Assembly: GCA_036417435.1 (NCBI GenBank)
Contig: CM070903.1
Location: 52,986,001-53,050,000 of the forward strand
From: Inia geoffrensis
Lineage: Eukaryota > Chordata > Mammalia > Artiodactyla > Iniidae
Direction of reading: 5' to 3'
DNA: 64,000 nt
Below the pieces are notes generated by a model. The model was not told where the DNA came from. It saw nothing but the letters and a program-made list of their open reading frames with translations, and did no database searches. The position numbers were made by a program, and so were the translations under genes. Of this stretch, positions 11,218 to 23,804 are shown piece after piece; the stretch's first letter is position 1, and each line of letters starts with the position of its first letter.

Positions 11218-11753
11218 GGGGCCAAGTCATGAATCCAGCCGCTGAAACATGGATGGGCTGTAACACAGATCTGACAAATGATTACCAACTATTTAAAGGG
11301 GCAAAGGGGTTGGAAGGTGAGGGTGGTGTCAGGTATTCCTGGTAAATTAAACTCACACAGAGAACATTTAGTAATAACAATGCCCATTCTTAAATAAAGA
11401 AGTTAACTCTTTCAGTTATGTTTGATTTCTAATTTCCCCTGCATTGTGCTTCCGGTGAACAAGCACCTTCGTTCAAATTTGATAAATATCAATACAATTT
11501 GTTACGGTTTGCCAAAGAAATACCCTGACAGATTTTAAGAACCTTCATTAACATACCAGTGTCCAAGTAAAAGTCAATTCTGCCTGATTAAATTTGACAG
11601 CAGCTCAACCTACCCTATGTGTAGAGAAATTTGGGTAGAGGTGCTTTTGTGTATATATATAAAAAAAACACTATCAGTTGAAAATTATATCAGCCTAAAA
11701 ACAAAACCAAAAAACTGAGGTGAGTCTGATTGTCAATGTCCTCTGAAAAGTAC
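11218..11753. other. Unassigned stretch before SINE
   Basis: I see no gene. It holds a short TATA run near 11650 and is otherwise featureless. It ends at the target duplication of the next SINE. Confidence 0.45.
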
Positions 11754-11970
11754 TTTTTTTTTTTTTTTTTTTTTTTTTTTGCGGTATGCGGGCCTCTCAC
11801 TGTTGTGGCCTCTCCCGCTGCAGAGCACAGGCTCCGGACGCACAGGCTCAGCGGCCACGGCTCACGGGCCCAGCCGCCCCGCGGCATGTCGGATCTTCCC
11901 GGACGGGGCACCAACCCGTGTCCCCTGCACTGGCAGGCGGACTCTCAACTCTGCACCACCAGGGAAGCCC
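11754..11970 (-). mobile_element. CHR SINE, antisense
   Basis: The copy starts with a long T run (its A tail, about 26 T), followed by TGCGGTATGCGGGCCTCTC, and ends in ACCAGGGAAGCCC, the reverse complement of the SINE start. AGTACTTTT flanks both sides (about 11748 and 11975) as target duplication. The pure, long tail suggests a fairly young insertion. Confidence 0.93.
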
Positions 11971-11979
11971 TGAGTAGTA

Positions 11980-13465
11980 CTTTTTAATATTTACTAATCT
12001 CTTTGTAGTTTGCATGTTATTGGTACAGAAGTATTCATTTCATCTAACTGGTTTGAACTGAGAAGGTTAGGTATTATGGAATGACCAAAAGTTACAAGAA
12101 AAGTTTTCAGCTGCATTTCATCCCTAAGTTAGCATGGCTCTCTAGTACCAGACCCCAGGGACCAATCACACATCCCCTCTCAGGGGAAGTTCCCATCAGC
12201 AGTGCTGAAGTACGCGTAAGAGTTGAGGCTGGGCACCAGTCCATGGGAAAACTATAAACTGAACCAAAATCACCAGTGAACTTTCAGTGGGTAATAACTT
12301 CTGTTCACTTCTACCTTACCTATGTTTAAACCAGTGATTCACCTCTGAAAAGCCATTTTTAAAAATCACAATACCTTTTAACCGTCCACAAAACAACAGC
12401 CTAATCTCTTTTAAAATCTACTGTTTATACTAAGATATATGATTATTTCAAGTAAGTATGGAAGACCTAATTCCAGGGGGAAGACGGTATGTATATGGGT
12501 TGAGTGCAAGGGCTTTTTGTTTTTTTTCAAAACAGATTACCTCATGTAGCATAATCTCTGTCTTCAAATTGAGGAGATGGAAGAAATGAGATGAGATTAG
12601 AAAGAGATATGTAATCAGTATGGTAGATAATATTTACTACAAGGATATAGTCAAGAGGCAGGCAGATGTTAAAATGAGCCATTGTCTAGAACAGTAAGTT
12701 ACTTAAACACCTTTGTGATTTTTAGGAGAAACACCAACTTTATTCTGTTTTCAAAGGTGAGATATCAACTACTTTGGAAACTAAAAATTCTAACTTCAGG
12801 TCCTTGGAACTTAAACTTAGAAGTCTGATATAAAAAAAGAAATAACTCTCTTACAAAATCTGCATTTGTATATTTGAATATGCAAATGATTGGTAATTAA
12901 TAATTTATTGGAAGTAGACTAAAGATCGTTGCTTTATTCTATATATTGATCTAAAAATCATTGCTTTATCTTATGCATGAATTAAGTCCTGGAAAAAGGA
13001 TGAAAAGAAGTCTCAATATTTAATATTGCTGTAAAATTTTACAAATTGCCATCCAAGGAGTACAAGCAAATAATGATAATATCTACCATAATATAGTGGC
13101 TAATATTTTTCTAATTTTACTAACACCATACCTAGGTATTTTTCAAGACAGGTATTATTTTCAAGACAGGTATTATTTTCTTAATTTTATGAACCATAAC
13201 CAATAAACCTACAGTAAGAAATAGAGTCAGAATTGCATCGTGAGGTCTCTTTTTTCCTTTTTCTCTCTTTTTTTATTATTGTCAAACCCAGCAAACAGCC
13301 TCATACAGGGTGTAAATAATCCACAAATACCATTCCAGGGTTTCTTTTAATTCCCTTTACCTGATTCAAATAAGAGAGGTCAAACATGTAAGAAGATCTC
13401 TCATAGGCTACTGTATACCTTTGCACTGTTCTTTCAGGTGATCATGAACTATTGCCTTAACACTC
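11980..13465. other. Unassigned stretch
   Basis: No gene is recognised. The sequence is AT-rich with no long open frame. An 18-bp tandem duplication lies at 13141-13178, and a decayed antisense MIR-like trace may be present near 13180-13240. Confidence 0.45.
13141..13178. repeat. 18-bp tandem duplication
   Basis: The unit TCAAGACAGGTATTATTT occurs twice in tandem, starting at 13143 and 13161. Confidence 0.85.
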
Positions 13466-13469
13466 CATT

Positions 13470-13715
13470 CATTTATTATTCAATTCCATCTGTCCATTCA
13501 CTCATTCATTCAATTCAATAGGGAAATAGCCATAGTCAGGGCATTTATAGTTCTTGTCCTCACAGAGTTTATAACTTAACGGAGGATATCGAGGAATGAA
13601 AAGCTGGTGCAGCACAATAAGCCCTGTGATAAGAGAATTTGAGACTTGAGCAGTATGACAGGCTTCCCAGAGAAAACAGACTTGAAGAGGAGTGCGTTTA
13701 GTCTTGGCAGAAAAA
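13470..13715 (-). mobile_element. L2 fragment, antisense
   Basis: The order 'CATTCATTCAATTCAAT', then a TTCTTGTCCTCACAGAG block, then AATTTGAG and GAAGAGGAG resembles the reverse complement of an L2 3' end. It is decayed. Confidence 0.5.
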
Positions 13716-14049
13716 AAGAAAAAGAGTCCTGCCCCTTGTGCCCCGCTCTCGAGTATAACTTAGCTCAGTCAGTAGTATCCCAAAACTCCGCTGCCCTCTA
13801 CCCATTCATTTGGTGGTCCTAATCAATAGCCCATTTGATAATCTCATTAAGGTAACTGAATGGTCCTCTAGAGAGCATACAAATTTACATAGAGAAAATG
13901 TTTTAATGTCAGAATCTCCAAAATGTAAAAGATCAGATGAAAATGTGAGTGCTCTGGGGCTTCCAGCCTATGCATATTTGCTTATTCACCCTCATTTTAC
14001 CAGAAGTAGGATAGAGTTACATAATACTCTGCTTCGTGAAGTTGCTCAT
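13716..14049. other. Unassigned stretch
   Basis: One plus-strand open frame at 13810-14088 (92 codons) has no recognisable domain. I regard it as chance. Confidence 0.45.
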
Positions 14050-14190
14050 CCTGATATAGATATTATACTAATACCATTCTCTAGATAAGGATGTGCACAG
14101 GGTGAGGAATAATAAAGGCATAAAGTCAGGATGGATTTTAATTCCTGGTCCTTGAGAATTCCATTAAGCTAGATGGTTTCCCACAACCAT
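14050..14190 (-). mobile_element. MIR-like SINE fragment, antisense
   Basis: The run ATTATACTAATACCATTCTC...GATAAGGATGTGCACAGGG...AAAGTCAGGATGG follows the order of the MIR core in reverse. It is strongly diverged, so the call is tentative. Confidence 0.4.
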
Positions 14191-14444
14191 GATTCTACCA
14201 ATCAATTACACTAATAGTGTAAAGGAAACAACCAAACCACAACATTAAAGTAACAAATAAGTGTTTCTGTTTAAGGGAATGAAATGAACTTGAAAAACAG
14301 AAACTATTATATATGAAAGTATGTGTTTCATAGAGACTTTTGTGGTATTTTCTAAGTATGAAAGTATTAAATTTATCCTCAAATAATAACATAGGGAGTA
14401 CTTAATAAATCCATGTTAGAAAAAGATGGATAAATGGAAAGATA

Positions 14445-15112
14445 AATAATGTATTTATTTATTTAACATCTATTGGATACTATATTCCTAGTACTATTTC
14501 AGATATGAGTCAGTCCTCTAAGGTGTCTGCTCTCAAGAAAATGAGCTCTGTGGACCTGGGAGAGGAATGAGGGGGCCAGTGTGTCTGGAATATGCTGGGA
14601 AAAATAATACAGGATGAGCTTGGAAACATAGGCAGGTACCAAGTAGTGCGTGATCTTATAAAGCCAAGGTACTCATTTTAAGAGCTAAACACTAACATAA
14701 TTTAACTTATGATTTCAAAAAATCACTCAGCTTACTGTCAGGTTTACAGTGAGAAAGTGTAGAAATGAGACTAGTAAAGCGTCTTGCTGGTAGGAGGTAT
14801 CGGTAGTTCAGGTTACGGTGGTATCTGAGCAGACAGAAAAGAGTATAGATTCCGACTAGGCTTATATGTTTGAAAATGGTACTAGCTGATGGACAATGTG
14901 TGAAAGTTAAAGGGAAGATAAATCAAGGGGTTGAGTAACTGATTAGATGATATCATTTACTGAGCTCAAAACGACAGAGCACAGCATACTTGGGGAAAAT
15001 CAAGGGTTCCATTTTGGTCATATTAACTTTGAAATGCCTGTTAGACATTTGAGATGAGGCCATTGGATATATAATCTGGCGACGCAAACTGGAGAATATG
15101 TATATATACAGT

Positions 15113-15176
<64 letters not shown>

Positions 15177-15344
15177 ATAGACAAGATTAGAGAGACGTGT
15201 AGCATGTAGTTTTGGATGCCTTCCAACATTTAAAGTTTTGGTAGAGAAGGAGTCAGCAGAAAACTGTTAAATAACCAACAAGGTGGATGAATAGTGAGGT
15301 GGGAGAGAAGTCACAGAAACCAAGAATTCCAAGAAGGAAGGAGT
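14445..15344 (-). mobile_element. L2, antisense, right part
   Basis: The order of landmarks is that of a reversed L2: ACATCTATTGGATACTATATTCC, a GTCTGCTCTCAAGAAAATGAGC block, AGGGGGCCAGTGTGTCTGGA, CTTATAAAGCCAAGGTA, and near 15000 GGGTTCCATTTTGGTCATATT. It continues at 15578 after a SINE. The GA microsatellite at 15112-15173 lies inside it. Confidence 0.65.
15112..15173. repeat. (GA)n microsatellite
   Basis: About 60 bp of nearly pure GA dinucleotides. The Leu-Ser-rich minus-strand frame over it is an artefact. Confidence 0.95.
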
Positions 15345-15568
15345 TGGGCTTCCCTGGTGGCGCAGTGGTTGAGAGTCTGCCTGCCGATGCAGGCGAGACG
15401 GGTTCGTGCCCTGGTCCGGGAAGATCCCACATGCCGCGGAGCGGCTGGGCCCGTGAGCCATGGCTGCTGAGCCTGCGCGTCCGGAGCCTGTGCTCAGCAA
15501 CGGGAAAGGCCACAACAGTGAGAGGCCCGCGTACCACAAAAAAATTAAAAAAATAAAAATAAAAATAC
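15345..15568 (+). mobile_element. CHR SINE
   Basis: It begins GGGCTTCCCTGGTGGCGCAG, has A and B boxes, and ends in an A-rich AAATTAAAAAAATAAAAATA tail. It is flanked by the perfect 9-bp duplication GGAAGGAGT at 15336-15344 and 15569-15577. It is inserted in the antisense L2. Confidence 0.95.
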
Positions 15569-15577
15569 GGAAGGAGT

Positions 15578-16165
15578 CATCAGCTATGCTGAATGCTGCT
15601 GAAAAGTCAAGTATGATGGGGACTAGATAAGTGAGCACTGAATTTGGCATTAAGGGATCATCTGGTAATTTAATAAGCAAATTCAGTGGTGTACAGACAG
15701 TAGCAGGAGTGGAGTGGGAGGATGAGTGAATTTGAAGTGAAGACAGGGAGGTAGTGGGTGCGCACAACTCTTGAAAATTTTTGCTGCCAGAGAGAGTAGA
15801 GAAATGAAAAGGCAGCTAAAAGCAGTGTGGTGGGATTGAGATTTTCCTGTTTTGTATGTGATGTTATATGTACATGTTAAAGTTATCAGTGCATGTTTAT
15901 ATGAATCGTACAGGAGTGGTGGAAAACGTGAAGATTTCATGATTCAGATGAGAGGATAAATCCACGTGGGAAGTCCCTGATAAGAACAAGAGTAAAGGGT
16001 GCAGGATGCAAGGGGATAAGTTGCAGAACTACCTCCTTGATAGAATAGAAGTAGGGACTCCTTGTCCCTTGTAAAAACTGGAAAAAAAGAGAGTATGGTA
16101 TGCATACAGAGTATGGACACCTCCTCTAACAGTTTTCAAATCCAATGAGTTCTCAGGTGAAGGGT
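15578..16165 (-). mobile_element. L2, antisense, left part of element
   Basis: This continues the L2 upstream region in reverse: CTGAATGCTGCTGAAAAGTCAAGTA at 15589, then 'GGGATCATCTGG' near 15655 and GGAGTGGAGTGGGAGG near 15710. It ends near 16165 by decay. Confidence 0.6.
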
Positions 16166-16479
16166 GAGGTGAAGCAGAGATATCTTGAGTGAGCAGGGCT
16201 TGATGCATATATTGCAGTGGCCAAGTGCAAAATGAAAATGCAAGGACCTTTGTTGCAAAAGCAGGAAAAAAAGCACTAAAAGTACTCGATATAAACTTTT
16301 CCTTTCTTCTGCTGTCTTTCTCTCAGCTTGTCATTATGTATTTTCTTTGTCATATAATGCCACTCTAAGTAAAGAAAAATTAAAATATTAAATTACTAGC
16401 ACTTAATTTAAGCATTTATTTTTATATTGTACAATGCCAGTTTTAACTGGAAATATAAAGGCACTAACTCATTTAAAGG
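16166..16479. other. Unassigned stretch with possible interspersed repeat
   Basis: AAGTGCAAAATGAAAATGCA near 16223 resembles a sequence at about 55930-55960, so both may belong to one unidentified interspersed repeat. The rest is AT-rich without structure. Confidence 0.35.
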
Positions 16480-16488
16480 ATTACTGAA

Positions 16489-16618
16489 TGCAAGAGGGAA
16501 GAAATATGTGAACGTCTGTATATATATAACTGATTCACTTTGTTATAAAGTAGAAACTGACACACCATTGTAGAGCAATTTTACCCCAATAAAGATGTTA
16601 AAAAAAAAAAAAAAAAGA
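16489..16618 (+). mobile_element. 5'-truncated L1 3' end (130 bp)
   Basis: It carries the typical L1 terminal sequence (AACTGATTCACTTTGTTATA, CACACCATTGTAGAGCAATTT, AATAAAGATGTTA) and a pure A tail. ATTACTGAA at 16480-16488 and 16619-16627 is the target duplication. The clean tail and TSD point to a recent insertion. Confidence 0.92.
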
Positions 16619-16627
16619 ATTACTGAA

Positions 16628-18084
16628 ATTATACAATTTGTATTCCAGAGTTAATCCCTGGAGGGTGCCTCAAAATGACTTGAAAAGACAATGAAAACTA
16701 GATTCAGGAAGGCTGGAAGGCAGAAAAGATGCCCTGCCAGGCATTGAGTCAGCAGGGGGAGTGCTCCCTTGGGAACTGGTATACTCATGGGGTCAGTGCA
16801 AACACTTATTTGTGCCTAGGGGCCCCTGCTTGTGGCTCATGACATACGTGCTGGGCAACTTTTCCTGCCTGCTGCTAGACTGATATATTGCAATCTAAAG
16901 GGGTGGGGGGGGGTGGTGATCTGGAAAAGTTGAGCCGGGTACCTCCTCTTCCCATAGGCCTGCCGCCCCAACCATGGTGAACAGGCAGTATTCAGGGTCG
17001 TTAAATCCCTGTGCATGCATAGATGCATCCTCAGTACTCAGGATGCACTGGATCAAGGGTGGGCTAGCGGTTTTCTCCCACCCATACCTAGTCTCAGCCT
17101 GCCCATCCTCTGGATGCATGTGTAACTGTCAGCCTAGGCTGAGATGGCTGCCACCGCAACCCATCCAACGCCTTTGTGTGGGGAGAAGGGCAACAGCAAA
17201 CAAAGGCCTCTCCCAACTAACACAACCTAGTCACTGCCCCAGGGAGATAGTAACATCCTTCCTGGATGGGGAGGCTGGGCAAGGTTATGGGGTGTCAGGG
17301 ACAGTAGATGGCATGGAACCCATTCCCAGGAGGCAGGGAGGTGGCAAGAGACAGGATTATGCATGAACCAAGACTTCAAGGGCCTGCCAACTGCTCCATT
17401 GTCTCATAGGCCTTCATTTACCAAACATAAGATCTAAGATAACATTATTAATAGTTTCAAGGCAATAATGAGAAGCAATCACAGGCCATTAAGCCAGAGT
17501 TCCTTGTGTGGTTTCTGAGCATAGGGCTTTGTGTGTTTGCACGGGTTGTGTATCCATGAAGATGATCCTGTGTGGAAGGATTTGAAAGAGATCATTGGCT
17601 AGGTGCAGGTATGTTGGCTTATGCTTTGTAAAGCCAAATCCATGAGCACAGCTTAAATGGGAGACATTTCTCCGTGAATTTTGCACGTTTCTGCATATCT
17701 TGCAAGCAGAGGCACTGATTGCCTTTAATTCAAGGCCATTTTTTCAAGGATGTCTGGATAGTGAACAGCCTTGAAAGACAGAGATATTGTATTTATCCAA
17801 AGCAAAGTAGAAGCACGCTTTTGCCCATTATGAAAGATCCAGACTGCCGAATCTCAGGATTCCCCTCCTGAAAGCCACTCATGATGTGTGCAGCTGTTAT
17901 CTAGCCCTCCTCGTGTCTACCTGTGGGACCTGGATCTTAGAGAACTGCCCCTACCCCTACCCCTAAATGCTGACACTCTAGCTACCAGTCAGGCCATCAT
18001 TCATCTCTGACCCAGGAATTGCATATGTTTTAACAGCATCCATTAATATGTGATAGACTAACTTGTTAGCTTGCAAGTAAGGTA
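16628..18084. other. Unassigned stretch, partly GC-richer
   Basis: No gene or named repeat is recognised. A G-rich run lies at about 16900-16920, and TGCATCCT at 17024-17031 with AGGATGCA at 17040-17047 forms an 8-bp inverted repeat. A 130-codon plus-strand frame (16974-17366) has no known domain. A short CCCTA-type triplication lies near 17945. Confidence 0.45.
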
Positions 18085-18099
18085 AAAATTCTACTTCTT

Positions 18100-18455
18100 C
18101 TTTTCTTTTTTAAAATTTATTTTATTTATTTTTAGCTTCATTGGGTCTTCGTTGCTGTGAGTGGGCTCTCTCTAGTTGTGGCGAGCGGGGGCTACTCTTC
18201 GTTGTGGTGTGTGAGCTTCTCACTGCCGTGGCTTCTCCTGTTGCGGAGCACAGGGTCCAGGCACATGGGCTTCAGTAGCTGTGGCACACAGGCTCAGTAG
18301 TTGTGGCTCTCGGGCTCTAGAGCACAGGCTCAGTAGTTGTGGCACACGGGCTTAGTTGCTCCATGGCATGTGGGATCTTCCTGGACGAGGGATCAAACCT
18401 GTGTTCCCTGCATTGGCAGGCAGATTCTTAACCACTGTGCCACCAGGGAAGTCCC
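18100..18455 (-). mobile_element. Older, longer CHR-type SINE (CHR-2-like), antisense
   Basis: At 356 bp it is longer than the other copies. The tRNA-derived end reads CACCAGGGAAGTCCC on the right, and the central part contains repeated 'CTCAGTAGTTGTGG' modules near 18290-18340. The perfect 15-bp duplication AAAATTCTACTTCTT occurs at 18085-18099 and 18456-18470. Confidence 0.92.
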
Positions 18456-18470
18456 AAAATTCTACTTCTT

Positions 18471-19326
18471 GATACTTGTCCTTCAGTTATGTCCTCTCTG
18501 ATAAAGACTTTCCAAGAATAATTGAATTTGCAAAACACACTCTAAACTCCAGGTCATTGTCATTCCCCTGTTAGCAGATATAGTAAATGGAAGCATCCTG
18601 TCTGGGAAAAACAAAGCTTCTGGCTACTAAAACCATGATTCACAAAGTGTGTTTCATTGGATCATAATCAGTGATACATACATACACATAAAGTCACCTA
18701 TATGATATAAATTCAAAGTAATGTTTTACTACAGAAGTTCTAAGATTAATGAAGTGTGCAAATTTTTTCTTCATACATCAGTTAACAATTGAGCATTATT
18801 CTCAATAGAAGTGTATGTATTCACATGTAAATTGAATAACTCACTGTTGTGATAATGTTATATACATTATAAAAGACATAAAAATAAAATGAAATAGAAA
18901 TATTATAAAAATAAATATTAAAAAATGTTCTCAAGTTTCCTTCCTACCTCCTATTGAATTATCTTGTGCACCCTATGATATTGATGTACTCCATTTGGAG
19001 ACTGGTGTTTTAATGTGTTTGATATACATTAAAAATCTGCAAAAGAATATGTATTATGTGCAGAGTTTCTCCAACATTTGTAACCATGGAATTTTCCCCC
19101 TCCACTCCAGGAATCTTTTTAGATGAGTGTTCCTTAAAAGGTGCCTTAAAAATATTGATCTATTCTCCAAAGGTTGCAAACTGGTGACCTAGAGCAGTCT
19201 CATTTATTTCAATTGAGTTTGTATGACTTTGTTAGCAATGTAGCTAGTCTCCAGTTTACCTACTCATAGTACTTCTGTTTGCCTTAGAAATCCCCTTTAC
19301 TCATTCATCTATCTAACATGTAAAGT
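18471..19326. other. Unassigned AT-rich stretch
   Basis: I recognise no gene, repeat or long open frame. Confidence 0.5.
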
Positions 19327-19340
19327 TCTTTTAGTTTTTT

Positions 19341-19554
19341 TGTTTTGTTTTGTTTTGTTTTTGCGGTACGCGGGCCTCTCGCTGTTGTGGCCTCTCCCAT
19401 TGCGGAGCACAGGCTCCGGACGCGCAGGCTCAGCAGCCATGGCTCACGGGCCCAGCCGCTCCGCAGCATGTGGGATCCTCCCGGACCGGGGCACGAACCC
19501 GTGTCCCCTGCATCGGCAGGCGGACTCTCAACCACTGCACCACCAGGGAAGCCC
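19341..19554 (-). mobile_element. CHR SINE, antisense
   Basis: A T-rich TGTTTTGTTTTG tail, then TTGCGGTACGCGGGCCTC, ends at CACCAGGGAAGCCC. A 14-bp duplication, TCTTTTAGTTTTTT, flanks it at 19327-19340 and 19555-19568. Confidence 0.95.
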
Positions 19555-19568
19555 TCTTTTAGTTTTTT

Positions 19569-20695
19569 ACCACCACTTGGACTGGTTTTAAACATCACAT
19601 GAAGTTCAGTGGAAAGCTTCACGGTCTTTGAGGAGAATAATTTCTTCAGAGTGAACAGATAATTTTGGCCAGGCAGAGTAGGTGATAGCTTGCTTGAGTT
19701 GGACCTACATCAAATTGTTGTGCAGCGTAAGAGAATAGTTAATGTCCCTCCCCACTACTGTTTTAGGATTTTTTGTGCCAAAAACAGGATATTTATGATT
19801 TTAACATTACAGCTTTAGCCTATGGCCAAGCTTGAGGAAGACAGTTGCTGGCTGATACAATAATTAAAGAATAAGAGACATTAGTTTGTCATTTCTCTTT
19901 TGTCACCAACCCCATCAGCAAGAGACAAATTTTTCACACAAATTAAAAATGTTAAGTTTACTTCAGAGTTATCTTATTGGATTTCAAATCAGCTTAGAAA
20001 AGAAAAGGAAATTTAAATATTTCTCAAATTCTTACAATGAGCGTGAATTAAACATTTCAGAGTATAATAACTGAATCATATTAATCCAGTGAAATTTGCA
20101 TTGTTTTTGTGATCCAGTGAAAGAAAGGCAAGAAGAGAGAAATTACACAAACAACAGGGTTAGTGCCTTCTTTTACTTGAAACGTTTTCAAATGTTAGCA
20201 AGAAAAGAGAAACATTTTGCAAGGTTTTGTGTCAACTGGAATTGTACTGACATTCATTCTATTCCCACAGGGAAAGAGTGGATGAGACAGTAATTTATTT
20301 CTTCCAAGAGGATCCATCACCCATGACTCTCACTGTTCTTATACATCATTAGTCAGACAAAAGTAAGTTTCCTAATGGGGTTTTAGATTCCCTTGAATCA
20401 AAAAAAAAAAAAAAAAAAAAACATTTCCAGATGTTTTAATTATTAAATTTCAAAATTGTATGATACATCATGTTTTTGTTATTCTCTAACTGATAAAGAG
20501 AGTCATTTAGCATGAAATTTAATTAAAAAGTGGAACTAATATTGGACAGAATCAAAATAGAAGGTCTAATGAATAAGGTATCTAGAATGCAGTTTTTGCC
20601 ATAGGTACAGCACAGTTATGGAGTAGTCAAAATAGTGTAATTTAATTACCCTACCTAGGGGAATGTATTGGAGACAGACGAAAGATAAGACATTT
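19569..20695. other. Unassigned stretch with poly(A) run
   Basis: No gene is recognised. A pure run of about 20 A lies at 20401-20420. Nothing retroposon-like could be identified before it. Confidence 0.45.
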
Positions 20696-20761
20696 AAATG
20701 ACTGAGCACCCGGAAGCTGCCCATCCCGCCAGCTTGCCGGCACCTGGAGTCCGCGCTACTG

Positions 20762-20821
20762 GACTAAGGACACCCGTGTGTCTTCCGCACTGACTAAGGA
20801 CACCCGCGTGTCTTCCACACT
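20762..20821 (+). repeat. 30-bp tandem duplication in the pseudogene leader
   Basis: Two adjacent 30-bp units (20762-20791 and 20792-20821), starting GACTAAGGACACCCG, differ at two positions. They lie upstream of the SLC25A25-like ATG, in the presumed 5' UTR. Confidence 0.9.
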
Positions 20822-21650
20822 CTCCCCTCCGGCCCCTCACCCCTGCCTCGTGCCCTATGGTGAGCAGTGTGTTGTGCCGCTGCGTGGCTTCCCCGCCGCC
20901 GGACGCTGCAGCCACCGCCTAGCCGTCCGCCTCATCGCCAGCTTCCGTGGACCCTTGCGGCGGCGCCTTCTGCGGGGGCCCGGACCACCGTCTGCGCCTT
21001 TGGAGCCTTTTCCAGACTCTCGAAGTCAACCGCGAAGGCCGCCTGTGTGTCAACGACCTGGCCATGGGACTTCGGCTCCTGTGACTGCACCGCACAGAGG
21101 GTGAGCTCCGGAAAATTGTACAAGCTGGCGACAAAGACCTTGATGGGCAGCTAGACTTTGAAGAGTTTGCCCATTATTTCCAAGATCACGAGAAGAAACA
21201 GGCTGGTATTCAAGAGTTTGGACAAGAAGAATGATGGACCGATCGACGTGCAGAAGATCATGCAGTCCCTGAGGGACCTGGGAGTCAAGATATCTGAACA
21301 GCAGGCAGAAAAATTCCTCAAGAGCATGGACAAGAATGGTACGACGACCATCAACTGGAACGAGTGGCGAGACTATCACCTCCTGCATCCCGTGGAAAAC
21401 ATCCCTGAGATCATCCTGTACTGAAAGCATTCCACGATCTTTGATATGGGTGAGAATCTGACGGTCCCCGATGAGTTCACGGCGGAGGAGAGGCAGACAG
21501 GGATGTGGTGGAGATACCTGGTGGCTGGCAGTGGGGCGGGGGCTGTATCGAGAACCTGCACGGCCCCCCTGGACAGACTCAAGGTGCTCATGTAGGTCCA
21601 TGCCTCCCGCAGGAACAACATGTGCATTGTGGGTGGCTTCACACAGATGA

Positions 21651-22010
<360 letters not shown>

Positions 22011-23770
22011 TGAATGTTTCACATTCTGTGAATGTGCCAACACTGAGCTGACTTAAGCCAAGCTGTGAAAACCCTATAGGATGCACCTGCAAGGGTGGGG
22101 GCAGAGCCGGCAGGCCCACGGTGTTTGTCCTGCTGACCCTGGCTGGCCCTCGTGTCTGTCCCAGGGAAGACCTGTGGGTGTTCCTCAGGGTCCAGGGCTC
22201 AGCAGAACACAGGCTCGCACGTGTGGGGATAGGACGTCTCCTGCGGTGCCTGCCGAATAGCTGGTCTGGGAAGCTGGCTTAGTTCTTCCATCGCGACCTC
22301 GCAGCCAGACCATTGGCGCAGGGCGCCTTCGGGCCCACCTTGCTTCCTTCCTTGCTGCTGTTTTAAATGGTAGGAGGAGGGCCCGCAGCCCACTCCCCAC
22401 GCTGCTCCACTCCGCTCAGTCCATGGGGAAGGGTAATTCTACCCGACCTAAGCCTGACTTCCCAACTGGCAGCGCAGCCACTGGCAGGGAAGAGGGAGGA
22501 GTCTGGCTTCTGAGCTGCCCTGCAGACAGGCACCTGGATCCCCATGTGCATGATGAGAGCAAGGCTGCCTGGTGTCCTGGCGTGTGGCTTCATAGGTCCA
22601 GGGACCCAGAGGGCCTCTGCTACCCGCTGCTGGGGGGCTCTTGGGGCTCTGAGCTGGCCCCAGCCTCTGTCGGGACTGGCACCAGCTCAGAACTAACTCC
22701 CTCTCCCTCCCTGCTGGCATGAGGGCAGTGGGCATTGTGTTGAAGCAAGAAGGGCAGTTTCTGCCCTGAGACTGCACGCCCCGGTGAGAGAAGGAAAAGG
22801 TGTTCAAGGCCTTAATTATGTATTGTTGGAAAAGACAAGCTGGACAAGTGTACAAGTTCTGTTCTTCCAGAGGGAAGGCAAAGAGAGCCAACGGCTTGGC
22901 TGACTGCATTAAAGTCTGTTTCTGACACCCTGGGGATTCGTGTCCAACCCCAACTGGTGCAAAGTGGAACTGCCTCACATTCCAGTGATGCAACGTATCA
23001 CACTGCTTGGAGCCTATTTACTTCATAGTTATCTGAACAGAGTTATGTCCTAACTATTTTTATAGATTTGTTTAATTAATAGCCTGTCATTTTCAAGTTC
23101 GTTTTTTACTCATATTAATGTTCCTGGTTGACTGCACCTTCCCATCACCTGTGAGGTGGGGTGGGAAGAGGAAGGAGGGGGCCGTGGGAGTGACCCTTGT
23201 TGATGCTGCATCGTGTCTGTCCAAAGAAATTCCTCTTGGAACTGGTGACAGAAGAAAGGCAAGAAGGCAGAAGGGCCCTGATCATGGACAGACGGTCCTT
23301 TGGCGGGTCAGGGCAGGACCAGCACCTAGGAAGCCTTAGGATCTGAGGGTTTGATCAGGGGGCAGGAAGAGTGGGGGAAATCTCAACCCTGTTGAAGATG
23401 GAAGTCCAAATCATTCCTTGGACTGGGAGGGATTTCTTTATTCACCCTTTTTGAAGGGCAAGGAAGTGAGGTGCCTATCACTGTGAGTTTGGGGTGTGGG
23501 CCAGGGGAGAGGGAGGCCGGCTCCCCACCCGCACCTGTGAAGTGGGCTCCCTCTGTCCTGGGTCCCCCTCTACCCCTGCTCAATAACGCTGGTCAACGTG
23601 TCACACAACAGTCACACTTCCATTCACTGGAATGGCCTGATGAGAACAATTTAAATAGGATGCAAAGATCAATGCAAGATTTATTGTTATATGTAAATAG
23701 AGTTATAACTGGAATTGGTGACAAAGCAAATTAAGAAAGAATTGGAAGTTGTCATTTAAAACAGCCTTGT

Positions 23771-23804
23771 AATAAAGTTGTTTCAGAGATGAAAAAAAAA
23801 AAAT
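23771..23804 (+). other. Fossil polyadenylation signal and poly(A) tail
   Basis: AATAAA at 23771-23776 is followed 15 bp later by an A run of about 12 at 23792-23803. This marks the 3' end of the reverse-transcribed SLC25A25 mRNA. Confidence 0.85.

Noticed and set aside
15267..15767. 166-codon minus-strand frame
   Set aside because: Most of it is read through a CHR SINE and its flanks. Similar frames (Arg/Pro/Ser-rich) occur over every SINE copy in the window.
16974..17366. 130-codon plus-strand frame as a small gene
   Set aside because: There is no recognisable domain, splice context or second supporting frame, and the length is within chance for GC-richer DNA.
21050..21601. 183-codon minus-strand open frame
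   Set aside because: It lies antisense over the GC-rich SLC25A25 retrocopy, has no family resemblance, and follows from the base composition of the sense codons.
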